Shown: positions 34,948 through 44,266, counted from the stretch's first letter. The stretch is 64,000 nucleotides of DNA from Hydrogenophaga palleronii NBRC 102513 (GCF_001571225.1 NZ_BCTJ01000005.1:62001-126000), one strand, 5' to 3'. The notes: generated by a model from the letters alone, not told the origin. Translations and numbers: made by a program.

Positions 34948-35310
34948 TCAATCCGAGCCGTTCATCATCCCGAGCACAAACACCGCGTGCATGCGGCCGG
35001 CGCTGGCGGCTTGTTCCAGCAGGGTCGCGGCCCTTGACGGGTCGCCGCGCAGTTGTGTGCCATACACCGCCGACCCCAGCATGAGCATGTAGCCTGCGCG
35101 TTCGGCGGCTTCGGTGTCGCCCTGCGCGGCGAGCTGTTCGTACAGCATGAGCGAGCGCTCGTACTGGCCCTGGTGGTAGGCCTGGTGCGCGGCTTCGATA
35201 GGCGTGGGTTCGGCCCGGGCTGCGCCGGCGAAAGCCACACACAGAAACAGCGCCCCGCCGGCAATGTTGCGCGCGAGCGTGTGGCGATGAAGGTGGGTTG
35301 GATGGGGCAT
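34948..35310 (-). CDS. Exported Sel1-like/TPR-type repeat protein
   Basis: 120 residues with a signal peptide (residues ~12-33, IAGGALFLCVAFAGAARAE). The mature part consists of two to three helical repeats: AAHQAYHQGQYERSLMLYEQ, AAERAGYMLMLGSAVYG and RAATLLEQAASAGRMHAVFV, the spacing of Sel1-like repeats. It is probably periplasmic and protein-binding. It lies downstream of the diiron protein gene but is separated from it by a tandem repeat stretch. No specific role. Confidence 0.7.
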   Translation of the reverse strand: MPHPTHLHRHTLARNIAGGALFLCVAFAGAARAEPTPIEAAHQAYHQGQYERSLMLYEQLAAQGDTEAAERAGYMLMLGSAVYGTQLRGDPSRAATLLEQAASAGRMHAVFVLGMMNGSD

Positions 35311-35333
35311 GGCGTTGTCCTCTGAAGATCTCT

Positions 35334-35375
35334 GGATGAATGTGGATGGATGAATGTGGATGGATGAATGAATGG
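35334..35375. repeat. 14-base tandem repeat
   Basis: The unit GGATGAATGTGGAT occurs at 35334-35347 and 35348-35361, followed by a partial unit GGATGAATGAATGG. It lies in the gap upstream of the Sel1-like gene. Confidence 0.8.
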
Positions 35376-35401
35376 CTTGTGCGTGAGCGCGGTTCAGGCC
35401 T

Positions 35402-36331
35402 TCAGTTCGTCAGCGGCAGCAGCGCAGCCTGGATGCGCTGTTGCTGCGCCGGTGTGGTCATGTCGATCAGCGTCTGGCGAAAGCGCGGCACCTGCATGCC
35501 GGAGACGATGTACTGCCAACGGTAGGCGTCCAGCACACCGGCCGCGATGCGTTCGGCCTCGGTGGTGGAGAAGGCCCTCGGGTTGCTGTGCGCGAAGTAG
35601 TGGGCGTCGGCGGTGGCCTGCTGCTGCAGGATGTGGTCGATCGCACCCACCAGCGCAATCAGGTCGTCCACCGCCGCGTCGCGTGCCCTGGGGGTGAGGC
35701 GCGCGTTTTCGCAGGCCCACTCCAGCTCGTCGAGGATGACGTGCTGCGACTCTTCCTGCCAGTGGTAGCGGAAGACGTCGCGGTAGAGCTCGGCGATGTC
35801 GGCCGAGGGTTCGATGCTCTGGCGGTAGTGCACCTGGGTGAACAGTTCGATGTGGCAGGTGAGCGCCAGCACCGCCCAGGTGGAGGCCTCCAGCACCTGC
35901 GACGCCACGGCGTTGGCGGTGGGCGCGAATGCGTAGCCCGGCGCCATGCCGTCGGCCGCCAGGCGCTCGATGCGGCGGAACAGCTCCTGGTGCTTGAGTT
36001 CTTCGTCGGAGAAACGCACCAGCGCCTCCAGCGCCACCTGGTCGCCAAACCAGTGGCGGCGGCTGCACGACAGCATCTGGATGCCGATGAAACGTTCAAC
36101 CAGGCCGAACATGTTGGCGTAGGTGCGGCCCTGCACCTGGCTCAAGCGCACGCGCTCCGTTGGCGTGAGGAATTCGAGCCGGCCGATGCGGGACAGGCCT
36201 TCGGGCAGAAAAGGTTTGGACAGGTCGAGGCGGCGCGCGCGGATCACGTCGCGGTCGATGTCCCAGCGCACGCGGCGCGAGGCCGCAATGCATTGCGCGT
36301 AGCGCTCGGTGTTGACGGTGGTCAGGCTCAT
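35402..36331 (-). CDS. Ferritin-like diiron protein of unknown function
   Basis: 309 residues, largely helical. It contains the ligand pattern of a diiron four-helix bundle: VERFIG, EELKH (E-x2-H), HIELFTQVHY and EESQH (E-x2-H). This resembles the AurF-type diiron oxygenase and related ferritin-like families, but the exact family is not recognised. The start at 36331 (MSLTTVNTER) is preferred because GGAG lies nine bases before it; an upstream ATG at 36346 (MELNR) is possible. It is the last gene of a minus-strand operon with a patatin and an alpha/beta hydrolase, so a lipid- or fatty-acid-modifying oxidation is a guess. Confidence 0.65.
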   Translation of the reverse strand: MSLTTVNTERYAQCIAASRRVRWDIDRDVIRARRLDLSKPFLPEGLSRIGRLEFLTPTERVRLSQVQGRTYANMFGLVERFIGIQMLSCSRRHWFGDQVALEALVRFSDEELKHQELFRRIERLAADGMAPGYAFAPTANAVASQVLEASTWAVLALTCHIELFTQVHYRQSIEPSADIAELYRDVFRYHWQEESQHVILDELEWACENARLTPRARDAAVDDLIALVGAIDHILQQQATADAHYFAHSNPRAFSTTEAERIAAGVLDAYRWQYIVSGMQVPRFRQTLIDMTTPAQQQRIQAALLPLTN

Positions 36332-36356
36332 GCGGTTCAGCTCCATGGGGGTGCGG

Positions 36357-37280
36357 TCATTGAATGAAGGCCAGCGAGCCCGGCGCAAACGACGGTGCAG
36401 GTGGTGCAGGTGCTGCGGGCGTTTCAGATGCCGCCTCCAGCGCGGCCACGATGTCGGGCAGGTGTGTTTCGGCCGCGTGCCAGCCGGCCTCGAACAGCTC
36501 AGGCATGGCCGCGGTTTCCCACAGGCCAACGGGGCGCTTCAGGTGCAGCTCGATGTCGATCACCTTCTGCCCGGCGGCGCGTGCGGCGTGGGTGCGCGCC
36601 TGCATCAGGTTGTTGATCAGCGTGGTGCTGGTCTGCGCCACCAGGTGCGAGACGCGGCCGATGCGGCGCGGCATGCGGCCCAGGAAACCAAGCGAGAGCA
36701 CCACCTGCGCGTCGGCCGCGGCGGCGATGGGCAGCGGGTCGGACAAGACACCGTCCACCAGCCTCCGCCCACCGATGTCCACACTCGGAAACAGGATGGG
36801 CACGGCCATGCTGGCGCGCAGCGCGTCCACCACGCTGCCCTGCGTGAGCACCACCGGCAAGCCGGTGCCGGCTTCGGTGGCGGCCACGCGCAGCGGCGTG
36901 GGCAGTTGCTCCAGCCGAGCATCACCAAACGCGGCGCGGATGCGTTGTGCGATCAGCCGGTCGTCGCGCAGCGCAAAGCCGGCACCGAAACCGGCCAGCT
37001 TCGGCGCCACCAGTTGCAGGTAGGCGCGCCAGCGGCGTTGCTCGGTGAGTTCGGCCGACCACAGGGTGGTGGCCAGGCGCAGCGCGCTGCGGTCGTGCCG
37101 GCCTTGTGCGACCTGGGCACCGAACAGCGCGCCCGAGCTGCAGCCCACCACGAGATCGGGCCGGATGCCTTCGCGCGCCAACCGCTCGGCGATGCCGAGC
37201 GCGGCAATGCTGCGCACGCCGCCGCTGCCGAGCACGAGGGCCAGCCGGTGGGGCCGCGTGCCCACGATATGGCTGTTCAT
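36357..37280 (-). CDS. Patatin-like phospholipase family protein
   Basis: 307 residues. The oxyanion loop LVLGSGGVRSIAALGI is near residue 15, the nucleophile elbow GCSSG is near 46 and the catalytic aspartate lies in LVDGVLSDPLP near residue 175, so the Ser-Asp dyad of patatins is complete. It should hydrolyse acyl esters of phospholipids or related lipids in the cytoplasm; no signal peptide is present. The start overlaps the upstream hydrolase stop by 4 bases (37277-37280). A Pro/Ala-rich tail ends the protein. Confidence 0.85.
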   Translation of the reverse strand: MNSHIVGTRPHRLALVLGSGGVRSIAALGIAERLAREGIRPDLVVGCSSGALFGAQVAQGRHDRSALRLATTLWSAELTEQRRWRAYLQLVAPKLAGFGAGFALRDDRLIAQRIRAAFGDARLEQLPTPLRVAATEAGTGLPVVLTQGSVVDALRASMAVPILFPSVDIGGRRLVDGVLSDPLPIAAAADAQVVLSLGFLGRMPRRIGRVSHLVAQTSTTLINNLMQARTHAARAAGQKVIDIELHLKRPVGLWETAAMPELFEAGWHAAETHLPDIVAALEAASETPAAPAPPAPSFAPGSLAFIQ

Positions 37281-38215
37281 ACCGCCTCCTGATGGCCGAG
37301 GAAATTCACCACGCGGCGTATCACCGCCGGGTTGCGCACGAGGCGGTGGTGGCCGAGCCCGCGCGTGGCCTTGAGCTGTGCGGCCGGCATTGCAGCGGCC
37401 AACGCCAGGCCGTGCGCGAACGGAATCTCTGCGTCGTCTTCGTCGTGCACCAGCAGCGACGGCAGGTGCGCCTGGCGCGCCATCTCCACCACCGACATGC
37501 GGCTCAGGTCCAGGCGCCCGCTGTAGCGCTCTTCGAACAGATCGCGCACCCGCTGCTGCACCGCGGGCGTGAGGCCCACGTGCTGCGCGTACATCTCAAG
37601 AAACCAGTGGCAATGCTGGAAGGGGCTGAAGAGCACCAGGCGTGCGGTGTCCAGCCCCCAGTCGCGGGCGGCGAACAGCGCCATGGCGGCGCCAAAGGAA
37701 TGGCCGATCACCGCGTGCAGCGGCCCGGCATGGCGCGCGGCAACGGCCACGCCATTGGCAAACCCCACCATGTCGGTGCGGCGGCCCGACGAGCGTCCGT
37801 GCGCGGGCGCATCGAGGGCCACGACGCGGAACCCGGCGGCCACCAGCGCCAGCGCCAGGCGGCCCATGTGCGTGGCGTTGCCGCCCCAGCCGTGCACCAG
37901 CAACACGGCCGGACCCTGGCCCCATTCGTAGACCACGATCTCACCCGTGCCGCACACCAGGCGGCGGCTGCGTGTCTGTTCCCGCAGGGCCACCGGCCAC
38001 TTGCCGACGGGCGCGCGCGGCGGCGTGGCGAGTTGGCGGTAGGCCACACGCGCGGCCACGGCCGGTGCCCAGCGGCACAGCGCGGCGAAGGCGCGGCGCT
38101 GCCACGGCGTGCGCGGCGTTTCGGCAAAACGCCCCACGCGCAAACCGGGTTGCGGCAGCGGCAGGGTGGGCATGGTGTGGGGGGATTCGAGGGCGGTTGA
38201 GAACAGCAGTCTCAT
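37277..38215 (-). CDS. Alpha/beta hydrolase
   Basis: 312 residues. The hydrolase fold is seen in VLLVHGWGGNATHMGRLAL (oxyanion region), DAPAHGRS, the nucleophile elbow GHSFG, LLVHDEDDAEIP (catalytic acid) and GLGHHRLVRN (catalytic histidine). The start at 38215 is preceded by AAGGA; a longer in-frame ATG at 38263 lacks one. First gene of the hydrolase-patatin-diiron operon, 188 bases downstream of the sensor kinase gene. Substrate unknown. Confidence 0.82.
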   Translation of the reverse strand: MRLLFSTALESPHTMPTLPLPQPGLRVGRFAETPRTPWQRRAFAALCRWAPAVAARVAYRQLATPPRAPVGKWPVALREQTRSRRLVCGTGEIVVYEWGQGPAVLLVHGWGGNATHMGRLALALVAAGFRVVALDAPAHGRSSGRRTDMVGFANGVAVAARHAGPLHAVIGHSFGAAMALFAARDWGLDTARLVLFSPFQHCHWFLEMYAQHVGLTPAVQQRVRDLFEERYSGRLDLSRMSVVEMARQAHLPSLLVHDEDDAEIPFAHGLALAAAMPAAQLKATRGLGHHRLVRNPAVIRRVVNFLGHQEAV

Positions 38216-38403
38216 GGAGAGTCCTTGGGTGTTGCCACACACACCACGTGTGCAGCAGGGCACCCAATCTACCGACGCAGCGTGCGCGCAACCATGTGAA
38301 ATTGGTCATGCCTGCGTGGCACTTCGGGGGCCGGAACCGGCCATCTTTCGAGGGGTTTTCAAGCGCCTCTTTTCGTGCGCTTCTCGTGCCCGTTCTTCGC
38401 GCT

Positions 38404-40185
38404 TCAAAGCGCCTGCAAGGCACTCAACAAGCGGGCGCTAGACACCGGCTTGATCAACAAGGGCAGGCCGTGCCGTGCCGCGGAGGCACGCAGCGCGGCG
38501 TGTGTCTCGCCGCTGATCAGCAGCACACGCAGGCCCAGCGTGCGCAGTTGCAGCGCCAGCTCCAAGCCCGAGGAGGCGTGCGGCAGGCGCTCGTCGCAGA
38601 TCGCCGCATCGGCGAACGCCGCGTGTTCCAGCGCTTCCGCGGCGGTCTGCACCTGGCGCACCTGCAGGCCCCAGGCCAGCAACTGGTCTCGCGTGGCGCC
38701 GGCCACCAGGGCGTCGTCCTCCACCAGCAGCACCCGTTGGATCGCGAGCGTGGGCAAGGACCATGCCGGCGGCCCGGCCAGGGGCAACAAGGCGCCGGGC
38801 AACGACACCGGGTCTTGCGGCGCGTCGCTGCCGGCGTCGGGCGTGGCCGGCGGGCGCTCGGCCCGGGGCAGCGTCACCGTCATGCAGGTGCCCTGCCCCA
38901 GCGCCGAGCGCAGGGTGATGTCGCCATTCATCAGCCGCACCAGACGGCGTGCAATCGCCAGCCCCAGCCCCAGTCCCTGGCGTCGATCGCGCGCCTCGTT
39001 GTGCAGTTGCACGAACTCCTCGAACACGCGCGCCTGTGCCGCCGGCGCGATGCCCATGCCCGCATCGCGCAGCTGCAGCCGCCAGCGCGGGCCGTCGCTG
39101 CCACCAGCGTCACCATCACCCCGGCGCAAGGCCAGCAGCACGGTGCCGCCGCCGGGGGAGAACTTGATGGCGTTGTCCAGCAGGTTGGAGACCACGCGCC
39201 CGAGCATCAGGCCGTCGGCCAGCGCGAAAGCGTCGGGCCGCACCAGCGCCACGATGCGCACGCCCGCCGCCTCGGCCACCGCGCTGTGCTGGCGCACCAG
39301 GCTCCGCAGCAGCGGCGCGAGTTCGGTCGGCCGCAGCTCGGCCTGCACCACGCCCGAGTCCATGCGCGTCAGGTCCAGCACCTGCGAGAGCAGTTCGTCG
39401 AGCGCGCGCCACGACTGGTCGATGCCGTCGAGGGCGCGCAAGGCCGCGCGGTCCTGCGCGCGTTCGGCCAGGCGCTGCAAGGGCGCGAGGTAGAGGCCAA
39501 TGGCGTGCACCGGCTGGCGCAGGTCGTGGCTCACCGCGGCGAAGAAGCGCGACTTGGCCAGGCCCAGCGCCGCCAGCGTGTTGGCCGCGGCCTCGGCGCG
39601 GCGGCGCTGCTCCACCTGGCGCAACACGCCGATCTCCTGCGTGCGGGACAGCACCACCATGGTCAACGTCATGAGCGCGCCGCCGGTGCCCATCATCGCC
39701 AGCAGCGGCGGGCCCTGCAGGCCGTCGGCGATCAGGCGCAGCGACGTGGGCAGCACCGCCAGGCACAGCGCCACGCTGGTGCGCACCACGTCGCCCGTGA
39801 GGCGCACCGCGATCAGCGTGGCGTTGCCGAGCAAGTAGCTCATCAGCACGGCGAGCATCGGCACGTTGCCCGGCACGTAGAGGAACCAGCAGGCGCTGCC
39901 CACGAAGGACATCAGCACCCACATGTAGCGGCGGTACACGCGCTGGCGGCGCCACTTGGGCAGGCTTCGAAACGCCGGGCGGTTGACGTGCCAGCCGCGC
40001 AGCAGGCCCATGCCGGCGATGACCGCGAACCACAGCACCGGCTGCTGCCACGGCAACGCGGTGGCGAACATGAAGACGCACAGCAGCTCGCAGGCGCGCA
40101 GCGCCCAGAGCGAGGCCACGGTGTGGGCGCTGTCCTCCGGGTCCGGGCGTTCGTCGGGCGCCGCGTGGATGGTGGCCTGGCTCAC
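38404..40185 (-). CDS. Hybrid sensor histidine kinase
   Basis: 593 residues. About five or six N-terminal transmembrane helices (residues ~28-180) with little periplasmic loop are followed by a HisKA domain (AAVSHDLRQPVHAIGLYL, H220), an HATPase (NLLDNAIKF, DAGMGIAP, GLGLGLAIARR) and a C-terminal receiver (VLLVEDD, ICDERLP, KPVS). It probably senses a signal in or at the membrane. The start overlaps the stop of the LuxR-type regulator gene by 4 bases, so the pair is cotranscribed. The genes downstream form the hydrolase-patatin-diiron operon, which could be its target (weak inference). Confidence 0.87.
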   Translation of the reverse strand: MSQATIHAAPDERPDPEDSAHTVASLWALRACELLCVFMFATALPWQQPVLWFAVIAGMGLLRGWHVNRPAFRSLPKWRRQRVYRRYMWVLMSFVGSACWFLYVPGNVPMLAVLMSYLLGNATLIAVRLTGDVVRTSVALCLAVLPTSLRLIADGLQGPPLLAMMGTGGALMTLTMVVLSRTQEIGVLRQVEQRRRAEAAANTLAALGLAKSRFFAAVSHDLRQPVHAIGLYLAPLQRLAERAQDRAALRALDGIDQSWRALDELLSQVLDLTRMDSGVVQAELRPTELAPLLRSLVRQHSAVAEAAGVRIVALVRPDAFALADGLMLGRVVSNLLDNAIKFSPGGGTVLLALRRGDGDAGGSDGPRWRLQLRDAGMGIAPAAQARVFEEFVQLHNEARDRRQGLGLGLAIARRLVRLMNGDITLRSALGQGTCMTVTLPRAERPPATPDAGSDAPQDPVSLPGALLPLAGPPAWSLPTLAIQRVLLVEDDALVAGATRDQLLAWGLQVRQVQTAAEALEHAAFADAAICDERLPHASSGLELALQLRTLGLRVLLISGETHAALRASAARHGLPLLIKPVSSARLLSALQAL

Positions 40186-40847
40186 AGACGCTCGGCGTCG
40201 AGCTGCGCCGCCTGCGTGCGGTTGGACACCTGCAGCGCCTTGAAGATCTCGCTCATGTGGTTCTTCACCGTGCCTTCGCTGATGCCCAGCGTGCGCGCGA
40301 TGAGCTTGTTGCTCATGCCCTGGCGCAGCAGCTGGCGCACCTCTTCCATGCGCGGCGTCAACACCACCTCGGGCCGCCGCGCCTGCGGCGCACGGTGCGC
40401 AAACGGCAGCTTGTGGCCGAGCAAGGCGGCGTGGATGGCGGCGCTGATCTGCACCGACGGCGCACTCTTGGGGACGAAGGCGTGCACGCTGGCGATGTCG
40501 AGCGTGCGCCGCACCACGTCGGGCGAGGTGAGGGCCGAAATCACCACCAGCGGCAGGCCCGGGTGCACGTGCGCCAGCTCGGCCAGGCGGGCGCCACGCT
40601 CCATGCCGGGCATGTTCAGATCCACCAGCGCGAGGCGCGCGCCGGGGTGGCGGCGCGCGGCGCGCATCAGCGCGTCACCGTCGTCCACCTCCAGGCAATG
40701 CACCTCGCCGAGCACGGCGGCCACGAGGCTGCGCATGCCGTCGCGCACCAGGGCGTGGTCGTCGGCAATGAGGACGGTGACCGCGGCGGTGGATGGGGCA
40801 TCGCCCCACCCCGCCACAGAAGGAGAAGCATCAAGACACACACCCAC
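40182..40847 (-). CDS. LuxR/NarL-type response regulator
   Basis: Up to 221 residues. The receiver (TVLIADDHALVRDGM, phospho-acceptor in LALVDLNMPG) is followed by a helix-turn-helix (LTPRMEEVRQLLRQGMSNKL, ISEGTVKNHMSEIFKALQV). The start is uncertain: GTG at 40847 gives a 20-residue N-terminal extension with no clear ribosome-binding site, while an internal GTG just before TVLIADD would fit the family better. Cognate partner of the kinase it overlaps. Confidence 0.82.
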   Translation of the reverse strand: MGVCLDASPSVAGWGDAPSTAAVTVLIADDHALVRDGMRSLVAAVLGEVHCLEVDDGDALMRAARRHPGARLALVDLNMPGMERGARLAELAHVHPGLPLVVISALTSPDVVRRTLDIASVHAFVPKSAPSVQISAAIHAALLGHKLPFAHRAPQARRPEVVLTPRMEEVRQLLRQGMSNKLIARTLGISEGTVKNHMSEIFKALQVSNRTQAAQLDAERL

Positions 40848-40937
40848 ATCTTCGGAGCGGGTGACCGGCCTGTCTTGGCAACCCGTGCGCGAATGATGTG
40901 CAATGCGCGCAGCGCGATCAACGGAGAGGCCATCCCC

Positions 40938-41771
40938 TCACGCCGGCGCGCGCTGTTCCGTGATGTGGGCCGACACACACAACCAGCGGCCGCCGGGCTG
41001 CCGGTGCCAGATGTCGGTGTAGCGAGCCACGCCCTGGCGCCCGTCCTTGAGCGTGTAGGCGTTCTCGGCGTGGATCAGCGCCACGTCGTGGAAGCACCGC
41101 ACGCTCACCCGGCCCACCGGGAAAGACCGCATGTGCGTGGCGTAGGAGCCTTGCGCGAAGCGGGCCAGCGCCGCGGCACGGTCCGACAGCGTGCCGTCGT
41201 CCTGCACGGCGTTGTACTCGGGCGCAAAGTGCGCGGCGTACCAGGCCACGTCGGCCGCGCGGTAAGCCTGCACGTACTGCTCGTTCAGCGCCTGCAGCAG
41301 CAACAGCGTGGGGCCGACCGGGTCCTGTCCGGTCCAGGGTGCATGGGCCGGTGCCACGCCCGGCGGCGGCACGGTGGGCACGTCGTCTTGCACGGGCGTG
41401 TGCTGGCTGTTGACCAGGCGCCAGGCCGAGTCCCTTTGCAGGTACACATCGGTGCAGCGACATCGTGTGGGTGCACCGCCACCGCTTGGCGGCGTCTGCA
41501 ACAGCGTGCCCTGCAGCAGCGCAACAGGCCCGTACCGCCGCACGCTGATGCCATTGCACGCCGCGCTGCGCAGCACCGGCGCGCACCGGAGCGCCAGGTA
41601 ATCGGTGCGGTCCAGCCAGGCGCCGTCGCTGCCGGTGAAGCGGAAATCGGCGTCCACCAGCGCGTCGGTGAACGCCGCATCGGGTACCACCAGGGTTTGC
41701 AGCGCGCGCCGGTGCAGGGCCTGCAGCTCGGCAGGTGCCTCGTGCACGGACAGGGGCGATGGGCTGGGCAT
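40938..41771 (-). CDS. Tandem SnoaL/NTF2-like domain protein
   Basis: 277 residues. Two similar ~120-residue units are visible: LHRRALQTLVVPDAAFTDAL ... DVYLQRDSAWRLVNSQHTPV in the first half, and LNEQYVQAYRAADVAWYAAH ... RYTDIWHRQPGGRWLCVSAH in the second. This is the DUF4440/SnoaL-type cone fold duplicated. Such folds serve as enzymes or binding proteins for small molecules, so no reaction can be named. The start ATG 41771 has no strong ribosome-binding site. It is divergent from an AraC-type regulator, which may control it. Confidence 0.65.
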   Translation of the reverse strand: MPSPSPLSVHEAPAELQALHRRALQTLVVPDAAFTDALVDADFRFTGSDGAWLDRTDYLALRCAPVLRSAACNGISVRRYGPVALLQGTLLQTPPSGGGAPTRCRCTDVYLQRDSAWRLVNSQHTPVQDDVPTVPPPGVAPAHAPWTGQDPVGPTLLLLQALNEQYVQAYRAADVAWYAAHFAPEYNAVQDDGTLSDRAAALARFAQGSYATHMRSFPVGRVSVRCFHDVALIHAENAYTLKDGRQGVARYTDIWHRQPGGRWLCVSAHITEQRAPA

Positions 41772-41987
41772 GCCGGCATCATGGTCTTGCGCGGGCGCGG
41801 TGTCTTCGCAGTGCGTGCGCCGTGCCTTGGCAAAGCGCGCAGCCTGCACACCTTGAGCCGGCGCCGGCCATCGCCACGCTGCGCCTGGGTGCATATTCAC
41901 GCCCGCTTGTGGGCGGCTGCCGGAAATTTCATACTGTCGGGCGCGCAACATCCTGCGGGGTGTGCGCAGAACCCGGAGACAGACACC

Positions 41988-42935
41988 ATGCTGATGCAAT
42001 GGTCCACCGACAGCGTGCCCGCGGCGGTTCGCTTTGACGAATGGCACGCGGCGTGCTGCGAGCACGTGTACGCACTCACCCCACAACGCCAGGCACACCA
42101 ACCCTTCCAGGGCAGCATTGCGCGGCACCAGCTCGGCGCGCTGGACGTGACCGACATCCGCTGCGACGGCCACGTGGTGCAGCGGCGCGAGCAGGACATC
42201 GCCGATGGCCCGGGCGACACCTATTACATCTACCTGCAGCGCGAGGGCCGCGTGTGGTTCGACCAGCGTGGCCGCCACTGCGTGGTTGAGGCGGGTGACA
42301 TCGTCATTGCCGACCCCAATCTCGCGTTCAGCACCGGGGTCGAAGACCGCTTCGATTTCCGCCTCTGGCGCATCCAGCGCGAACGCCTGCGTCCGCTGCT
42401 CGCCCTGCCTTCGGGCGACCTGCCCATGCTGCGCATCGGCCGCGAGCAGGCCGAGCGCCACCTGATTGCGAGCTGGCTCGACAGCTTGCTGCACCACCAT
42501 GACCACCTGACGCCACAGAACCTGGACATGGCCGTGGGCACGCTCTGTGCGCTGGTGGCCAGCAGTGCCGGCGCGGCACCCGAGTGGCGCGAGCACGGCC
42601 AGTTGGCGCGGCGCCGCGCCCTGCTGCTGCGGGTGCAACAGTGGGTGGAACAACACGCGGGCGACATGGGCCTGCGGCCACAGCAGGCGGCGGGCCAGTT
42701 CGGCTTGTCGCTGCGCACGCTGCACCAGCTGTTTGCGCTGTCGGACTGCAGCTTCCATGCCTTCCTCACGCGTGCCCGGCTGGCACGCGCGCACACGATG
42801 CTGTGCGACCCGGCCTCGCGCCACCTCGGCACGGCAGAGATCGGGTTTGCGGCCGGCTTCGGCGAGGTGTCCACCTTCTACCGGCGCTTCCGCGAGCGCT
42901 ACGGCATGACACCCGGGGAATTGCGCGCCGGCTGA
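41988..42935 (+). CDS. AraC family transcriptional regulator
   Basis: 315 residues. The N-terminal half (PAAVRFDEWHAACCEHVYAL, GDTYYIYLQREGRVWFDQRG, VEAGDIVIADP) matches the AraC-binding-like domain of FeaR/XylS-type regulators. The C-terminal part contains two helix-turn-helix units (QQAAGQFGLSLRTLHQLFAL and IGFAAGFGEVSTFYRRFRER-YG). GGAG seven bases before ATG 41988 supports the start. It is divergent from the SnoaL-like gene across a 216-base gap. Effector unknown. Confidence 0.87.
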   Translation: MLMQWSTDSVPAAVRFDEWHAACCEHVYALTPQRQAHQPFQGSIARHQLGALDVTDIRCDGHVVQRREQDIADGPGDTYYIYLQREGRVWFDQRGRHCVVEAGDIVIADPNLAFSTGVEDRFDFRLWRIQRERLRPLLALPSGDLPMLRIGREQAERHLIASWLDSLLHHHDHLTPQNLDMAVGTLCALVASSAGAAPEWREHGQLARRRALLLRVQQWVEQHAGDMGLRPQQAAGQFGLSLRTLHQLFALSDCSFHAFLTRARLARAHTMLCDPASRHLGTAEIGFAAGFGEVSTFYRRFRERYGMTPGELRAG

Positions 42936-43025
42936 AGCGCGCGCGCCACTCTGGGCCGGCCATCAAGTTCGGCACTGCGTGGCCGATACACAAGGCATTC
43001 CTTTTTGCCAACCGAGACCAGCCCC

Positions 43026-43229
43026 ATGGACGTTTCTCCCGCCGCACTCGTGCACGCCGTCGCCGCCATGAAGCACGACCAGGCCACCAGCGAAGTGCAG
43101 ATCGAGGTGCTGAAGAAGGCCATGGACATCCAGTCTTCCAGCGCCATGGCCATGCTCAACGCGCTGCCGGCCCAGTTGCCACTGGCCAGCGGCGGTGCGC
43201 TCGGCACCCAGGTCAACACCCTGGTTTGA
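43026..43229 (+). CDS. YjfB family (putative motility) protein
   Basis: 67 residues. The N-terminus MDVSPAALVHAVAAMKHDQA and the amphipathic middle VQIEVLKKAMDIQSSSAM match the short YjfB family annotated as putative motility proteins, often predicted by genome pipelines. The ATG at 43026 is chosen over an in-frame TTG at 43005 because the family starts here. It is a single gene with no flagellar genes nearby. Function uncertain. Confidence 0.7.
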   Translation: MDVSPAALVHAVAAMKHDQATSEVQIEVLKKAMDIQSSSAMAMLNALPAQLPLASGGALGTQVNTLV

Positions 43230-43247
43230 AGCGGCCGCGCGCCCGGC

Positions 43248-44144
43248 TCAGCCGGACTTGCGCGAAGCCTCGCGCATCAGCTCGATGAAGCGCTGCGCAC
43301 CCAGCCCCATCGGGCGCTCGGTGTGCCACACCACGTCCACCCACACGCGCAGCTGGTTGCTCACGTTGCCGAAGCGGATTTCCATCAACGTGCCCGCCCC
43401 CACCAGCGGCTCGATCAGGCTGCGCGGCAGGTAGGCCCAGCCCAGGCCAGCCTGCACCAGGCTCAGCGTGGCGAGGTGGCTGTCGGTGCGCCAGATGTGG
43501 CGCGCCACCATCAGCCGCGGATCGCGCGCGCCCGGGTCGCGGCTCACCACCGCGATCTGGCGGATGTCGATCAGGTCGTTGAGCTGCATCTGCCCCTGGC
43601 GCGACTGCGCCGCCGGGTGGTCGGGGGAGATCACCGCCACCAGAATCTCCTGCCCAAGCTCCTGGAAGCCTTCGCGCTCGTCGGTACCGGGCCGCTCGAA
43701 CACCAGCGCCAGTTGCGCCTCACCGGCGTGCAGCTGGCGCAGCGCGTCGGCCTGCGGCGCCGAGCGCACCTCGACGATCAGGGCCGGGTACTCCTCAGCC
43801 AGCACCGCCAGCGGCTGGCTCCAGGGGGCAGACAACAGTTCGGGCGCAATGGCAATGGTGAGCTTGTGCTCCAGCCCCTGGTGCAGGCCCTCGGCGTGTG
43901 CCTGCAGTTGGCGCAGCTGGCTGGCGATCTGGCGCGCCTGCGGCTCCAGCGCGCGCGCCACGTCGGTCGGCCGCGGCTCGCGCGCGCTGCGGTCGAACAG
44001 CGCCAGATCGAGCTCGGCCTCCAGGTTGGCAATCGTCATGCTGATGGCGGAAGGCACGCGGCCCAGTTGCCGCGCGGCGGCCGAAAACGAACCGCTGTCG
44101 AGCACCGCAAGAAACACCCGCACGTTGTCGCTGGAAAAGGCCAT
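43248..44144 (-). CDS. LysR family transcriptional regulator
   Basis: 298 residues. The helix-turn-helix (NVRVFLAVLDSGSFSAAARQ, VPSAISMTIANLEAELDLAL) is followed by a type-2 periplasmic-fold effector domain (LTIAIAPELLSAPWSQPLAV, EVRSAPQADALRQLHAGEAQ). It is divergent from a PACE efflux gene, the same layout as AceR/AceI in Acinetobacter, so it likely activates efflux in response to a biocide or polyamine (inference). The palindrome at 44158-44170 lies 14 bases upstream of its start. Confidence 0.87.
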   Translation of the reverse strand: MAFSSDNVRVFLAVLDSGSFSAAARQLGRVPSAISMTIANLEAELDLALFDRSAREPRPTDVARALEPQARQIASQLRQLQAHAEGLHQGLEHKLTIAIAPELLSAPWSQPLAVLAEEYPALIVEVRSAPQADALRQLHAGEAQLALVFERPGTDEREGFQELGQEILVAVISPDHPAAQSRQGQMQLNDLIDIRQIAVVSRDPGARDPRLMVARHIWRTDSHLATLSLVQAGLGWAYLPRSLIEPLVGAGTLMEIRFGNVSNQLRVWVDVVWHTERPMGLGAQRFIELMREASRKSG

Positions 44145-44157
44145 GGCGCCGAACTTA

Positions 44158-44170
44158 TCAGAATTTCTGA
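44158..44170. promoter_or_regulatory. Candidate LysR operator (T-N11-A)
   Basis: TCAGAAtTTCTGA is a perfect 13-base palindrome of T-N11-A form in the divergent gap between the LysR and PACE genes. Binding is inferred. Confidence 0.5.
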
Positions 44171-44266
44171 AAGTATCTGACTTTTGTCGTCAGTCAGGCT
44201 GCCATACCATACCCCCTATCGTTCGGCGCCAATCCGGCCCCGGCCCCCGTTTCCTGGAGAAATGCC

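Noticed and set aside
42899-43219. Minus-strand frame opposite the YjfB-like gene
   Set aside because: No recognisable features; the plus-strand gene fits a known small family.
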